A stretch of 64,000 nucleotides of DNA from contig NZ_WNLA01000015.1 of NCBI RefSeq assembly GCF_009720865.1, forward strand, positions 1 to 64,000, read 5' to 3'. The translations under genes and the position numbers were made by a program. The DNA comes from Pseudoduganella ginsengisoli (lineage in GTDB: Bacteria; Pseudomonadota; Gammaproteobacteria; Burkholderiales; Burkholderiaceae_D). Within the stretch, counting starts at the first letter, position 1, and each line of letters begins with the position of its first letter. Below, piece by piece: positions 16,276 through 25,618 of the stretch. Below the pieces are notes generated by a model. The model ran no database searches. It had not been told where the DNA came from and worked only from the letters and a program-made list of their open reading frames with translations.

Positions 16276-17094
16276 ATGAGCCACTCAGCCGCATCGACGG
16301 CGCTGCCCGGCGCCTCGTCCACAGGTGAAGCAGCCGCAGCGCTGGCGCTGCGCGCAGCATCGCTGGCCTTGTGCCTGCTGGCCTGGCACTGGGCGTCCAC
16401 CCGCAGGCTGGACCTGGGTGTGATCACCTTCGTCAATGTCCCGGCGCCGCTGGACGTGCTGCGCGCCGCATGGGACTTGCTGCAATCGCCGCTGCTGGCC
16501 AAACACGTGGGCGCCAGCGTGGCGCGCGTATTTGGCGGCTTCATTGCCGCCGCCGTGGCCGGCGTCGTGCTGGGACTGGCCATCGGCCGCTCGCGCCGCG
16601 CGGGCCACTTGCTGATGCCGCCGCTGGAAATGCTGCGCCCCATCCCTGCCGTCGCGTGGATACCGCTGGCGATCCTGATGTTCCCGTCGTCGGAAATGTC
16701 GATGGTGTTCATCACGTTCACGGGCGCCCTGTTCCCCATCTTGCTCAATACCGTGCATGGCGTGGAACAGATCGATGCCCGCCTGCTGGCATCGGCGCGC
16801 AGCCTGGGCGCGCAACGCCTGGCGCTGTTTGCGGAAGTCGTGCTGCCCGGCGCCGCGCCCGGCATCGTGACAGGGCTGGCCATCGGCATGGGCACGGCAT
16901 GGTTTTGCCTCGTGACGGCGGAAATGATTTCCGGACAGTTCGGCATCGGCTATTACACGTGGGCGTCGTACACGGTGCAAAACTATGCGGACATCGTGGT
17001 CGGCATGCTGTTTATCGGCGTATTCGGCATGGGCAGCAGCGCGTTGGTCCGCAAACTGGGCGCGCTGGCCACACCATGGAAGGAAGAAAAATGA
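16276..17094 (+). CDS. ABC transporter permease, SsuC/TauC type
   Basis: Inner-membrane permease of 272 residues with about six hydrophobic segments and the EAA-loop motif (ASARSLGAQRLALFAEVVLPGAAPGI in two parts). The N-terminal WHWASTRRLDLG and the PAVAWIPLAILMF segment are typical of sulfonate/nitrate/taurine importers. Its stop overlaps the ATPase start by four bases (ATGA), so translational coupling is likely. Confidence 0.9.
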   Translation: MSHSAASTALPGASSTGEAAAALALRAASLALCLLAWHWASTRRLDLGVITFVNVPAPLDVLRAAWDLLQSPLLAKHVGASVARVFGGFIAAAVAGVVLGLAIGRSRRAGHLLMPPLEMLRPIPAVAWIPLAILMFPSSEMSMVFITFTGALFPILLNTVHGVEQIDARLLASARSLGAQRLALFAEVVLPGAAPGIVTGLAIGMGTAWFCLVTAEMISGQFGIGYYTWASYTVQNYADIVVGMLFIGVFGMGSSALVRKLGALATPWKEEK

Positions 17095-17942
17095 CGACAA
17101 ATATTGCAACGCTGCGCGGCGGCGTGAAAATCGACCGCCTGCGGCTCGTGCTGGGCCAGGGCGCCCGCGCATTTGAAGCCGTGCAAGACGTGTCGCTGGA
17201 TATCGCGCCCGGCGAATTCATTTGCCTGCTGGGGCCATCGGGCTGCGGCAAATCCACGCTGCTGGGCGCGCTGGCGGGCCACATCCCTGCCAGCAGCGGC
17301 AGCATCACGGTCGATGGCACGGCCATCAGCGGCCCGCATCCGGAGCGCGGGCTCGTATTCCAGCAACACACTTTATTTCCATGGAAATCCGTGCTGGCCA
17401 ACGTGGCATTTGGCCTGAAAATGCAAGGTGTGGCGCGCAAGGAACGGGAAGCGCGGGCGCGCGAATTGATTGCGCTGGTGGGACTGGAAGGCTTTGAACA
17501 GCACTATCCGTCGCAACTGTCGGGCGGCATGCGCCAGCGGGTGGAAATTGCCCGCGTGCTCATTACGCATCCGCGCGTGATGCTGATGGATGAACCGTTT
17601 GGCGCACTGGATGCGCAAACGCGGCTGATGATGCAGCACTTGCTGCTCGACGTGTGGGCCCGCATCCGCACCACCATTGTATTCATCACGCACGATATCG
17701 ATGAAGCACTGTTCCTGGCGGACCGCATCTTCGTCATGAGCCCCCGCCCGGGCCGCATCGTCGAAGAATTGCGGCTGGACTTTGAACGCCCGCGCGGCGC
17801 CGGCCTTGTCACATCGCCTGAATTTACGCGCCTGAAGCGGCATTGCCTGGATTTGCTGCACCCTGAAGCCCATCCACAGCCGCTGGCGCGCCTGAGCCCA
17901 CTGGGCCCCCCTATCGAACAATTACAAAGGAAGACTGCATGA
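17091..17942 (+). CDS. ABC transporter ATP-binding protein, SsuB/TauB type
   Basis: ATPase subunit of the importer, 283 residues. Walker A GPSGCGKST, Q-loop VFQQHTLFPWKSV, signature LSGGMRQRVEIAR, Walker B VMLMDEPFGALD and the H-loop FITHDIDEAL are all present. The ATG at 17091 overlaps the permease stop; the reading frame remains open far upstream inside the permease gene, but those starts would be spurious. The stop overlaps the next gene by four bases. Confidence 0.93.
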   Translation: MTTNIATLRGGVKIDRLRLVLGQGARAFEAVQDVSLDIAPGEFICLLGPSGCGKSTLLGALAGHIPASSGSITVDGTAISGPHPERGLVFQQHTLFPWKSVLANVAFGLKMQGVARKEREARARELIALVGLEGFEQHYPSQLSGGMRQRVEIARVLITHPRVMLMDEPFGALDAQTRLMMQHLLLDVWARIRTTIVFITHDIDEALFLADRIFVMSPRPGRIVEELRLDFERPRGAGLVTSPEFTRLKRHCLDLLHPEAHPQPLARLSPLGPPIEQLQRKTA

Positions 17943-18952
17943 CCACCCTGTTGAACGACGATCCGGAATTGCTGGCGCGGCTGCACGCCGGCGACAGCGG
18001 CATCCGCCGCCTGGCGCTGCTGGAACTGGCGGATTTCGCCGGCGATGAGCACAGCCCGCTGTTCATTGCCGCGCTGAGCGACGCGCACGCCGACGTGCGC
18101 CTGGAAGCGGCGCGCGCACTGGAGGCACTGGAAAGCCCGGCATCCGCCCATGCGCTGGCGCTGGCCCTGAACGACAGCGATGAAGCAGTGCGCCAGGCTG
18201 CGGCGCAGGCATTATCGGAATTAAAACAGCCGGCATCGGCTGGCCCGCTGCTGGCGCTGCTGGCGCCGCAAGCAGGCGCCGGCGCCTGGACGCCATTCGC
18301 CCGCGCCGCCCTGCTGCGCGCATTGCGGGAATTGCGCGCACCCGGCAGCCTGGAACCCGGCCTGCTGGCGCTGGGCGATGTGGACGCCGCCGTACGGCGC
18401 GAAGCCGTCGCTGTATTGGGCTGGCTGAAACACCCGTCCGCGCTGGCGCCGCTGGGCGCGCTGGCGGGCAATGACCCGTCGCCGGACGTGCGGCGCGCCG
18501 CCATCGGCGCGCTGGGTTTCGCCAACGGAGCGCCAGACACGTATGCAGTGCTGGACACCGTGCGCTCGGCGCTGCTGGCCGGGCTGGTCGACGTATCGTG
18601 GCAAGTGCGTGAAGAAGCCGCCGGTGTGCTGGGCAAGCTGGCCGTGCCGGGCGCCGGCGACGCGCTGCTGCCGCTGCTGGACGACCCGTACTGGCAAGTG
18701 CGCCTGCGCGCAGCCCGCAGCCTGGGACGTTTGCGCCATGAAGCGGCCATAGCGCCGCTGGCGCTGGCACTGCAAAACACGGTGGCCAATTTGCGCAAGG
18801 AAGCCGCGCTGGCGCTGGGTGAAATCCGCCTGGCGCAGGCGCTGCCCGCACTGGCCGCGGTGGAAGACGATCCCGACCCGGAAGTGCGCAAATCCGCGCG
18901 GCTGGCTATCCGCCAGATCCAGTTGCAGCAAAGTGCGCCGGAGGCGGCATGA
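17939..18952 (+). CDS. HEAT-repeat protein
   Basis: A 337-residue protein built almost entirely of about ten HEAT/PBS-lyase-like helical repeats, for example DVRLEAARALEALE, EAVRQAAAQALSEL, DVRRAAIGALGFA, QVREEAAGVLGKL, QVRLRAARSLGRL and NLRKEAALALGEI. No signal peptide or membrane segment is visible, so it is cytosolic and presumably a protein-protein scaffold. It overlaps both neighbours by ATGA junctions, which binds it tightly to the flavoprotein/ABC system. A role in assembly or maturation of the oxidoreductase is inference. Confidence 0.88.
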   Translation: MTTLLNDDPELLARLHAGDSGIRRLALLELADFAGDEHSPLFIAALSDAHADVRLEAARALEALESPASAHALALALNDSDEAVRQAAAQALSELKQPASAGPLLALLAPQAGAGAWTPFARAALLRALRELRAPGSLEPGLLALGDVDAAVRREAVAVLGWLKHPSALAPLGALAGNDPSPDVRRAAIGALGFANGAPDTYAVLDTVRSALLAGLVDVSWQVREEAAGVLGKLAVPGAGDALLPLLDDPYWQVRLRAARSLGRLRHEAAIAPLALALQNTVANLRKEAALALGEIRLAQALPALAAVEDDPDPEVRKSARLAIRQIQLQQSAPEAA

Positions 18953-19242
18953 CCATTACCAGCCTGCGCAACGACAAATCGCGCCGCGTATTGGAACTGG
19001 GCCATGACGATGGCGCCACGGCGGAAATCAGCCATCAGGCGCTGCGATCCGGCTGCCGCTGTTCCGGCTGCACCGCCGTGCGGCGCGCCGGCGGCGCCGT
19101 GGACGTTGACGCGGCCATTGCACTGGAACAGATTACGCCCGTGGGCGTCTATGGCGTACAGCTGACCTTCAGCGATGGCCACGACCGGGGCATTTATCCG
19201 TGGCAGTTGCTGCTTGAGTTATCGGAAATACAAGCGGCATAA
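18949..19242 (+). CDS. DUF971 (gamma-butyrobetaine hydroxylase-like N-terminal domain) protein
   Basis: A 97-residue single-domain protein. The LRSGCRCSGC cysteine motif and the VGVYGVQLTFSDGHDRGIYPWQLL signature region are the family hallmark. The domain is found as the N-terminus of gamma-butyrobetaine hydroxylase and attached to or beside Mrp/ApbC Fe-S carriers, so a metal or Fe-S handling role is possible. It is the last gene of the run, coupled to the HEAT protein by a four-base overlap. Confidence 0.87.
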   Translation: MTITSLRNDKSRRVLELGHDDGATAEISHQALRSGCRCSGCTAVRRAGGAVDVDAAIALEQITPVGVYGVQLTFSDGHDRGIYPWQLLLELSEIQAA

Positions 19243-19288
19243 GGGCGTCCACTCTGGAGCGATGATGGCAAAAATGGTATAAAGGGGC

Positions 19289-19951
19289 ATGTCCAGCAAA
19301 ACCGCTCCTCCCATTCTTCCTGCATCCACTGGCGCTGAATCCGAAGCGGCGCCGCGCCGGCGCGGACGTCCCGCCAAGAGCGAACAGGATAGCCTGCGGG
19401 GGGAATTGATCCGCAAGTCGGCGCATTTGTTCCGCACGCAAGGCTACGACAACACGACCGTACGGGATATTGCAGCGGCAGCGGGCATCCATTCCGGCAG
19501 CTGGTTTTACCACTTCAAGTCCAAGCAGGAAATCCTGGCCGCCGTGATGGAACACGGCATGCACGAATCGCTGGCGCGCATTGAAGAAATCGCGCCCCAT
19601 ACGCTGCCGCCCCGTGCCGCCCTGCACCGGCTGGTCGAAGTGCACTTGCATAACGTACTGGCGCCCAACCATGATTTCATTCCCGTGCTGCTGTATGAAT
19701 GGCGCTCATTGGACCAGCCGTCGCGTGAACGCATCATTAAGCTGAAAGACCGCTACGAAGCCGTGTGGGATGAAGTCATTGACCGCCTGCATACGTCTGG
19801 CGACTGGGCCATGCCGACCCGTTTCGACCGGCTGCTGATGTTCGGCGCCCTGAGCTGGACGGCCCAGTGGTACAAGCCGGGCCGCACGACATTGGAAGAC
19901 CTGGCGGCACAAGCCGTGCAATTCATCTTGCGCACACCCGCCAAAGCTTGA
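19289..19951 (+). CDS. TetR/AcrR family regulator (AtuR-like position)
   Basis: A 220-residue repressor. The N-terminal helix-turn-helix spans about residues 35-82 (LIRKSAHLFRTQGYDNTT...IHSGSWFYHFKSKQEIL); the rest is a helical ligand-binding domain. An Ala/Arg-rich N-terminal extension (RRRGRPAKSEQ) is typical of fatty-acyl-CoA responsive members. It converges on the terpene catabolic operon with only six bases between stop codons, so it may control that operon, in which case an acyl-CoA intermediate is the likely ligand. It could equally control another target. Confidence 0.88.
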   Translation: MSSKTAPPILPASTGAESEAAPRRRGRPAKSEQDSLRGELIRKSAHLFRTQGYDNTTVRDIAAAAGIHSGSWFYHFKSKQEILAAVMEHGMHESLARIEEIAPHTLPPRAALHRLVEVHLHNVLAPNHDFIPVLLYEWRSLDQPSRERIIKLKDRYEAVWDEVIDRLHTSGDWAMPTRFDRLLMFGALSWTAQWYKPGRTTLEDLAAQAVQFILRTPAKA

Positions 19952-19957
19952 ACGCGG

Positions 19958-21955
19958 TCAGGCGCTGATCCCGTTTGCCACGGCGACTTGCACCAGCAAC
20001 TGGCCCGGCGCAGCCTGGTCGCCCACCTTTACTTGCAAGGTTTCCAATACGCCGTCGCAAGGCGCCAGCAGCCTGTGTTCCATTTTCATGGCTTCCATCA
20101 CGGCCACCACCTGCCCGGCCTGAACGGCTTCGCCCGGCGCCACGGGCAACGCCGCAATGCGGCCATTCATCGGCGCGGTAATGCGGCCATGCGGCGCCTG
20201 GGCAGTCCGCTTGCCCACTGTTGCCGGTGGCGCCACGCTGGCTGTATGGTCGGCGCCGTCAAGCATGAATAGGACGCGTTCCGGCGTGGCGCACCATGCC
20301 AGCGGCAACGGTTTGCCATCCGCCAGCACTTGCCATGATTCCCCCTTGCCACAGATGAGTTGCAAACGGTGGCTGCCTGCCTCCCACGTGTCTGCGTCCA
20401 GCTGGCGCAGCGTAACCGCACAAGGCGCGCCATCGAGCACGATGCGCCACGTGCGGCTTCCCGCCGCACTGTTGGACCAGCCTTGCAAAGCCTGCGGCCA
20501 GCGCGCCGCATGCTGCCGGCCATGCCGCCATGCCAGCAGCACTGCCGCAACGCACGCCGGTATTGACGGCGCTTCGTCCGCCGGCGCCGCGCGCTCGAAT
20601 AATGTATCGGCACGGCGCGCAATAAAATCCGTCGTGGCGCGGCCCGCGGCAAATTCTTCGTCGGCCACGCAGCGGGCAAGGAAAGCGCGGTTGCTGGCCA
20701 GGCCCAGCAACACGGTCTCGCCCAGCGCGCGCCGCATGCTGCGCAGCGCCGCCGCGCGGCTGGGGCCGTGGCAGACGATCTTGGCCAGCATGGAATCGTA
20801 ATACGGCGGCACCGCCACGCCATCGCCCAGCGCATGGTCGCAGCGCACGTCGGCCGGCGCCTGCCAGCGCAGCACAGTCCCGCTCTGCGGCAGGAAGCCT
20901 TGCTGCGCATCTTCCGCGCACAGCCGCACTTCAATGGCATGGCCGCCCGCCGCGCGGCGCGCGTCGATTTCCTCTTGCGTCAGCGGTAACGGCAAGCCCG
21001 CCGCCACGCGCAATTGCCATTCGACGAGGTCGATACCCAGCACGGCTTCCGTCACGGCGTGTTCCACCTGCAAACGGGTGTTCATTTCCATGAAGTGGAA
21101 GCCGCCCTGCGCATCAAGCAGGAACTCCAGTGTGCCCGCCCCCCGGTAGCCGATGGCCCGCGCCGCCGCCACCGCCACTTCCCCCATGCGGGCACGCAGC
21201 GCCCGATCAACAGCAGGCGACGGTGTTTCTTCAATGAGTTTTTGATGGCGGCGCTGCACGGAACAGTCGCGTTCACCCATATGCACGGCATGGCCATGGT
21301 GGTCGGCAAATACCTGGATTTCAATGTGGCGTGGCGACACGACGGCCTTTTCCAGGATCAGCCCCGCATTGCCGAAAGCATGCTGCGCTTCGGAACGGGC
21401 CGCGGCCAGCGCGGACGGCAATTCCGCCGCATGGTCCACCTTGCGCATACCGCGCCCGCCGCCACCGGCCGACGCTTTCACCATTAATGGAAAGCCGATG
21501 CGCCCCCCTTCCGCGATCAGCCGCGCATCCGACTGGTCATCGCCGTCATAACCGGGAATGCAAGGCACGCCCGCATCGCGCATCAATTGCTTGGCGCCCG
21601 CCTTGCTGCCCATCGCGGCAATGGCCCGCGCCGGCGGTCCAATGAAGACCAGGCCCGCGTCATGGCACGCTTGCGCAAAGCCGGCCTGCTCGGCCAGGAA
21701 ACCGTAGCCGGGATGGATGGCTTGCGCGCCGGAGCGGCGTGCCGCTTCCAGCAGCGCGGCCATATTCAAGTACGAATCGGCTGGCTGCGGGCCGCCGATT
21801 CGCAGCGCCATATCGGCCGCCAGGCAGTGCGGCGCTCCCGCATCCGCGTCCGAATACACCGCCACCGTGCGGTAACCCAGCCTGCGCGCCGTGCGCATGA
21901 TGCGCACGGCGATTTCCCCGCGGTTGGCAATGAGGAGGGTGTCAAAGGCCGTCAT
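19958..21955 (-). CDS. atuF: biotin-dependent acyl-CoA carboxylase alpha subunit (geranyl-CoA carboxylase-like)
   Basis: A 665-residue biotin carboxylase/biotin carrier fusion. The N-terminal biotin carboxylase has NRGEIAVRIMRTARRLG, the ATP-grasp glycine loop ASAGGGGRGMR and MEMNTRLQVEHAVTEAV; a linker domain follows, then the biotinyl domain with the acceptor lysine in VMEAMKMEH near residue 625. It carboxylates its biotin for the carboxyltransferase encoded two genes upstream. Sequence alone cannot separate geranyl-CoA from 3-methylcrotonyl-CoA carboxylase; the neighbouring atuA favours the former. It is the last gene of the operon and overlaps atuD by four bases. Confidence 0.85.
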   Translation of the reverse strand: MTAFDTLLIANRGEIAVRIMRTARRLGYRTVAVYSDADAGAPHCLAADMALRIGGPQPADSYLNMAALLEAARRSGAQAIHPGYGFLAEQAGFAQACHDAGLVFIGPPARAIAAMGSKAGAKQLMRDAGVPCIPGYDGDDQSDARLIAEGGRIGFPLMVKASAGGGGRGMRKVDHAAELPSALAAARSEAQHAFGNAGLILEKAVVSPRHIEIQVFADHHGHAVHMGERDCSVQRRHQKLIEETPSPAVDRALRARMGEVAVAAARAIGYRGAGTLEFLLDAQGGFHFMEMNTRLQVEHAVTEAVLGIDLVEWQLRVAAGLPLPLTQEEIDARRAAGGHAIEVRLCAEDAQQGFLPQSGTVLRWQAPADVRCDHALGDGVAVPPYYDSMLAKIVCHGPSRAAALRSMRRALGETVLLGLASNRAFLARCVADEEFAAGRATTDFIARRADTLFERAAPADEAPSIPACVAAVLLAWRHGRQHAARWPQALQGWSNSAAGSRTWRIVLDGAPCAVTLRQLDADTWEAGSHRLQLICGKGESWQVLADGKPLPLAWCATPERVLFMLDGADHTASVAPPATVGKRTAQAPHGRITAPMNGRIAALPVAPGEAVQAGQVVAVMEAMKMEHRLLAPCDGVLETLQVKVGDQAAPGQLLVQVAVANGISA

Positions 21956-23109
21956 GCTTTACGGCCCGGCAAGATATCCATGTACTTGCAAATAATGCCC
22001 AGCATGACTTCATCGGCGCCGCCGCCTATCGACGTCAGGCGGCCATCGCGGTAAAAGCGCGACACCAGGTTATCCAGGGTAAAGCCCATGCCGCCCCAGA
22101 ATTGCATGCACGTGTCAGGCACCTGGCGCGCCAGGCGCCCTGCTTTGAGCTTGGCCATCGATGCCAGTTCCGTCACGTCCTGCTCCGCCACGTACAGTTC
22201 GCACGCCCGGTACAGCAAGGCGCGTAGCGCTTCAACTTCGGTTTTCAATTCCGCCAGCTTGAAATGCACCCATTGCTGGTCCAGCACAGAGGAACCAAAC
22301 AGCTTGCGCTCACGCGCGTAGGCAATGGTTTGATCGATGCAGTTTTCCGTTGCCTGCACCATACTGGCCGCGCACCACATGCGTTCTTCCTGGAATTGCA
22401 GCATCTGGTACGTAAACCCTTTGCCCTCGTCGCCGATGCGGTAGTGCTGCGGCACGCGCACGTCGTCAAAGTGGATCAAGCCCGTGTCGGAAGAATTCAT
22501 GCCGATTTTGCGGATCTTCCTGCCCACAGAAATGCCTGGCGTATCCATCGGCACGATGATCAGCGACTTATTGCGGTGCGGCGGATCGTCCGACGTATTG
22601 GCCAACAGGCACATCCAGTCGGCCTGCAAGCTGTTGGTGATCCACATCTTGCTGCCATTGATGATGTAATCGCCGCCATCCTTGCGCGCCGTGGTCTTGA
22701 TAGCCGCCACGTCGGAACCGGCCGATGGTTCGGACACGCCCACGCACGCCACCATATCCCCGCTGATAGCCGGCGCGAGGAATCGTTCGCGCAGCGCATC
22801 GGAACCAAAGCGCGCCAGCGCCGGCGTGGCCATGTCCGTTTGTACGCCAATGGCCATCGGCACGCCGCCGCAATGGATGTGGCCCAGCGTCTCCGCCATG
22901 ACGACGGAATACGAATAATCGAGTCCCAGGCCGCCATAGGCTGCAGGTTTGCACAGGCCGAGCAAGCCCAGGCTACCCATCTTCTTGAACAATGCCTTGG
23001 CAGGGAAGATCTCGGCCGCTTCCCATTCATCGACATGGGGATTGATTTCCTCATCGATAAAACGCTTCAGGTTGCGCTGCAGTTCCTGGTGTTCGTGCGT
23101 CAATTGCAT
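21952..23109 (-). CDS. atuD: acyl-CoA dehydrogenase (citronellyl-CoA dehydrogenase-like)
   Basis: FAD-dependent alpha,beta-dehydrogenase of 385 residues. The family signatures are GVSEPSAGSDVAAIKTTA, the KMWITNS strand, the QFWGGMGF motif and the closing FYRDGRLTSIGGGADEVML. In the acyclic terpene pathway this enzyme would convert citronellyl-CoA to cis-geranyl-CoA, the substrate of the carboxylase genes on either side. The assignment to atuD relies on operon context. A CCGGAG ribosome-binding site precedes the ATG at 23109. Confidence 0.84.
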   Translation of the reverse strand: MQLTHEHQELQRNLKRFIDEEINPHVDEWEAAEIFPAKALFKKMGSLGLLGLCKPAAYGGLGLDYSYSVVMAETLGHIHCGGVPMAIGVQTDMATPALARFGSDALRERFLAPAISGDMVACVGVSEPSAGSDVAAIKTTARKDGGDYIINGSKMWITNSLQADWMCLLANTSDDPPHRNKSLIIVPMDTPGISVGRKIRKIGMNSSDTGLIHFDDVRVPQHYRIGDEGKGFTYQMLQFQEERMWCAASMVQATENCIDQTIAYARERKLFGSSVLDQQWVHFKLAELKTEVEALRALLYRACELYVAEQDVTELASMAKLKAGRLARQVPDTCMQFWGGMGFTLDNLVSRFYRDGRLTSIGGGADEVMLGIICKYMDILPGRKA

Positions 23110-23127
23110 GCTGGTCTCCGGTAGTAT

Positions 23128-24744
23128 TTATGGCCGTGCCACGCCGAACTGCACGGGGTGTAATGTTCGTTCTTGCGCTTCGCGGCACGTGGCAAGCGCC
23201 ATGGCCAGCACGTTGCGTGTGTCGCGCGGGTCGATGACGCCATCGTCCAGCAAACGGCCTGACGTATAGAACGCGCTGGTCTGCTTTTCAAAGGTGGCAA
23301 TCACTTGTTCGCGCATGGCGGCAATGGCTTGCATATCGACTTCCAGCCCTTTGCGGCGCATGCCGGCTTCCATCACGATGGCCATCGTGCCGGCCGCCTG
23401 TTCCGCTCCCATGACGGCAGTGCGCGCATTGGGCCAGCTGAAGCAAAAGTCCGGGAAAAAGCCCCGCCCCGACATGCCGTAATTGCCAGCACCGAACGAC
23501 GCGCCGCAATGCACGGTCACGCGCGGCACGTTGGCATTTGCCATGGCCTGTATCATTTTCGAGCCATGCTTGATCATCCCCGCCTGTTCGTACGCTTTGC
23601 CCACCATGAAGCCGGTGGTGTTTTGCAGGTACACCAGCGGCGTGCCGGACTGGCAGCACAGCTGGATGAATTGCGTCGCCTTGGTGGCGCCAGCGGGATC
23701 GAGCGGGCCATTGTTGGCCAGGATGCCGATGCGGATGCCGCAAATGGCTGCGTGGCCCGTCACCGTGGCCGGGCCGTAGTCCGGCTTGAATTCCATGAAC
23801 AATGAACCGTCGACGATGCGGCCTATGATTTCGCGCATGTCCAGCGGCACGCGTTGCCCGGCCGGGGCCAGCCCCGGCAACTGCTGCGGATCCAGTACCG
23901 GCGCGGCGTGCTGCGTACAGGCCGGCGCCACCTGGCGGTTCCAGTCCAGTGTGGCCACCACCTGGCGCGCCAGCGACAACGCGTGGGCATCATCGTCCGC
24001 CACATAGTCCGCCAGGCCGGAAACCGCCGCATGCATGTCCGCGCCGCCCAATTCCTCCTCGCTGGCGATTTCTCCTGTCGCGGCTTTCAGCAATGGCGGC
24101 CCAGCCAGGAAGGCTTTGGCTTGTCCCCGCACCATGATCACGTAGTCGGATAAACCCGGCATGTACGCGCCGCCCGCCGTGCTGGCGCCATGCACGACGC
24201 TAATGACCGGCAAGCCTGCCGCCGACAGGCGCGCCAGCCAGTAAAAACCGCTGCCGCCATGGATAAACGTTTCCACGTTATAGGCCAGCAAATTCGCACC
24301 GGCACATTCGACCAGGTGGATGAATGGCAGCTTTTGCTGCAGCGCGATTTGCTGCGCGCGCTGGAATTTTTCTATGCCCATCGGCTGTACCGCGCCGGCA
24401 TCGATGCCGGCATCGTCAACCAGCACCATGGCGCGCACGCCTTCGACAAAACCTATGCCGGCAATCATGCCGCCGCCCGGCACGGAGCGTTCCAGGTCGG
24501 GGTGGTCAAGGCCATAGCCGGCCAGGGTCGACAGTTCCAGGAATGGCGCGCCCGTGTCGAGCAAATGCGCCAGCCGCTCGCGCGGCAGCAACTGGCCGCG
24601 CCGTTCGAACAGCGGGCGGGCCGCGTTGGATTTATCGCGCGTGCGCTGTTCCAGCGCCCGCAATTGCGCCAACTGCGCCAGCACGGCGTCGTGGTTGGCG
24701 CGGTAGCCGCCGGACGCCGGATCGACTGTGGTTTCCACCTTCAT
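23128..24744 (-). CDS. atuC: acyl-CoA carboxylase beta subunit (geranyl-CoA carboxylase-like carboxyltransferase)
   Basis: Carboxyltransferase subunit of 538 residues from the ATG at 24744. It carries the acyl-CoA carboxylase pattern: RLAHLLDTGAPFLEL, VHGASTAGGAYMPGLSDYVI, GPPLLKAATGE, and the C-terminal GASFGAGNYGMSGR oxyanion region. The frame is open much farther upstream, inside the SDR gene, but the start that overlaps the SDR stop (TGATG) fits the family N-terminus. With the alpha subunit it would form the biotin-dependent geranyl-CoA carboxylase. Confidence 0.86.
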   Translation of the reverse strand: MKVETTVDPASGGYRANHDAVLAQLAQLRALEQRTRDKSNAARPLFERRGQLLPRERLAHLLDTGAPFLELSTLAGYGLDHPDLERSVPGGGMIAGIGFVEGVRAMVLVDDAGIDAGAVQPMGIEKFQRAQQIALQQKLPFIHLVECAGANLLAYNVETFIHGGSGFYWLARLSAAGLPVISVVHGASTAGGAYMPGLSDYVIMVRGQAKAFLAGPPLLKAATGEIASEEELGGADMHAAVSGLADYVADDDAHALSLARQVVATLDWNRQVAPACTQHAAPVLDPQQLPGLAPAGQRVPLDMREIIGRIVDGSLFMEFKPDYGPATVTGHAAICGIRIGILANNGPLDPAGATKATQFIQLCCQSGTPLVYLQNTTGFMVGKAYEQAGMIKHGSKMIQAMANANVPRVTVHCGASFGAGNYGMSGRGFFPDFCFSWPNARTAVMGAEQAAGTMAIVMEAGMRRKGLEVDMQAIAAMREQVIATFEKQTSAFYTSGRLLDDGVIDPRDTRNVLAMALATCREAQERTLHPVQFGVARP

Positions 24745-25613
24745 CACGCTTCTCCACCACCCAGCACGCGGGGCGTTGCCGCCAGATGGAAGCCATTGTA
24801 TGCCTGCTGCCGGACGGGCTCCGGCATCGGCATACCGGGACGCACATTGGGGCGGCCGCCATCGACACGCATGGTGGCGCCAGTAATGAACGCGGCGGCA
24901 GGCGACAGCAGGAATACGATGGCGGCCGATACTTCCGCTTCCGTGCCAAAGCGCTGCAGCGGCAAGGTTTTCGGGAACGCGCGGATAGTGTCGCGCATGG
25001 CGGGCGGATACTGGTCCATGCCGGACGACGCGATATAGCCCGGCGCCACCGCATTGACGCGCACGCCGTATTGCGCCCATTCGAATGCGGCGGTTTCCGT
25101 AAAACTCACCATGCCGGCGCGGGCCGCGCCGGAGTGCCCCATGTTCGGCATGCTGCCCCACATGTCCGCCACGATATTGACAATGGCGCCGCCGCTGGCG
25201 GCCATGCTTTGGTTCAGGCATTCGCGCGCCATCAGGAAGCCGCCCGTCAGGTTGGTTTGCACAACCGCTTCCCAGCCTTTTTGCGAAATGTCTTTCAGTG
25301 GCGATGGGAATTGGCCGCCCGCATTATTGACAAGGCCCGCGATGGCGCCATGTTCGGCCACCAGTTGCGCAACCAGCGCCTGCACGGCCGCTTCATCGCG
25401 GATATTGCACGCGTAGGTATGGGCGCATCCGCCGGCGGCGGCAATTTCTTCCTGCACGGACGCCAGCTTGTCCGCATTGCGGCCTACCAGCGCCACCGTG
25501 GCGCCCAGCGCCGCCAGTTCGTGCGCAGTGCAGCGTCCGATACCGCTGCCGCCGCCCGTCACGATGACCAGTTGGCCGTCAAACAGGCCGGGCTTGAAGA
25601 TGGAACGATACAT
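24744..25613 (-). CDS. short-chain dehydrogenase/reductase of the terpene operon (AtuB/AtuG-like)
   Basis: A 289-residue SDR with the nucleotide motif VTGGGSGIGRCTA, an NNAGG motif, and the C-terminal FITGATMRVDGGRPN. The position of the catalytic Tyr is altered: where YxxxK is expected the sequence reads HSGAARAGMVSF, as in 2,4-dienoyl-CoA reductase-type SDRs, which lack the standard tyrosine. It lies between atuA and atuC with overlaps on both sides. Its substrate is presumably an acyclic terpenoid CoA ester or alcohol. Confidence 0.82.
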   Translation of the reverse strand: MYRSIFKPGLFDGQLVIVTGGGSGIGRCTAHELAALGATVALVGRNADKLASVQEEIAAAGGCAHTYACNIRDEAAVQALVAQLVAEHGAIAGLVNNAGGQFPSPLKDISQKGWEAVVQTNLTGGFLMARECLNQSMAASGGAIVNIVADMWGSMPNMGHSGAARAGMVSFTETAAFEWAQYGVRVNAVAPGYIASSGMDQYPPAMRDTIRAFPKTLPLQRFGTEAEVSAAIVFLLSPAAAFITGATMRVDGGRPNVRPGMPMPEPVRQQAYNGFHLAATPRVLGGGEA

Positions 25614-25618
25614 ACGGT

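Noticed and set aside
16371..17090. Upstream extension of the ABC ATPase frame
   Set aside because: It lies inside the permease gene in another frame; the ATPase fold begins only at 17091.
23128..25221. Extended 697-codon start for the carboxyltransferase
   Set aside because: The extra N-terminus overlaps the SDR gene in another frame and lacks family similarity; the start at 24744 matches the family and the TGATG overlap.
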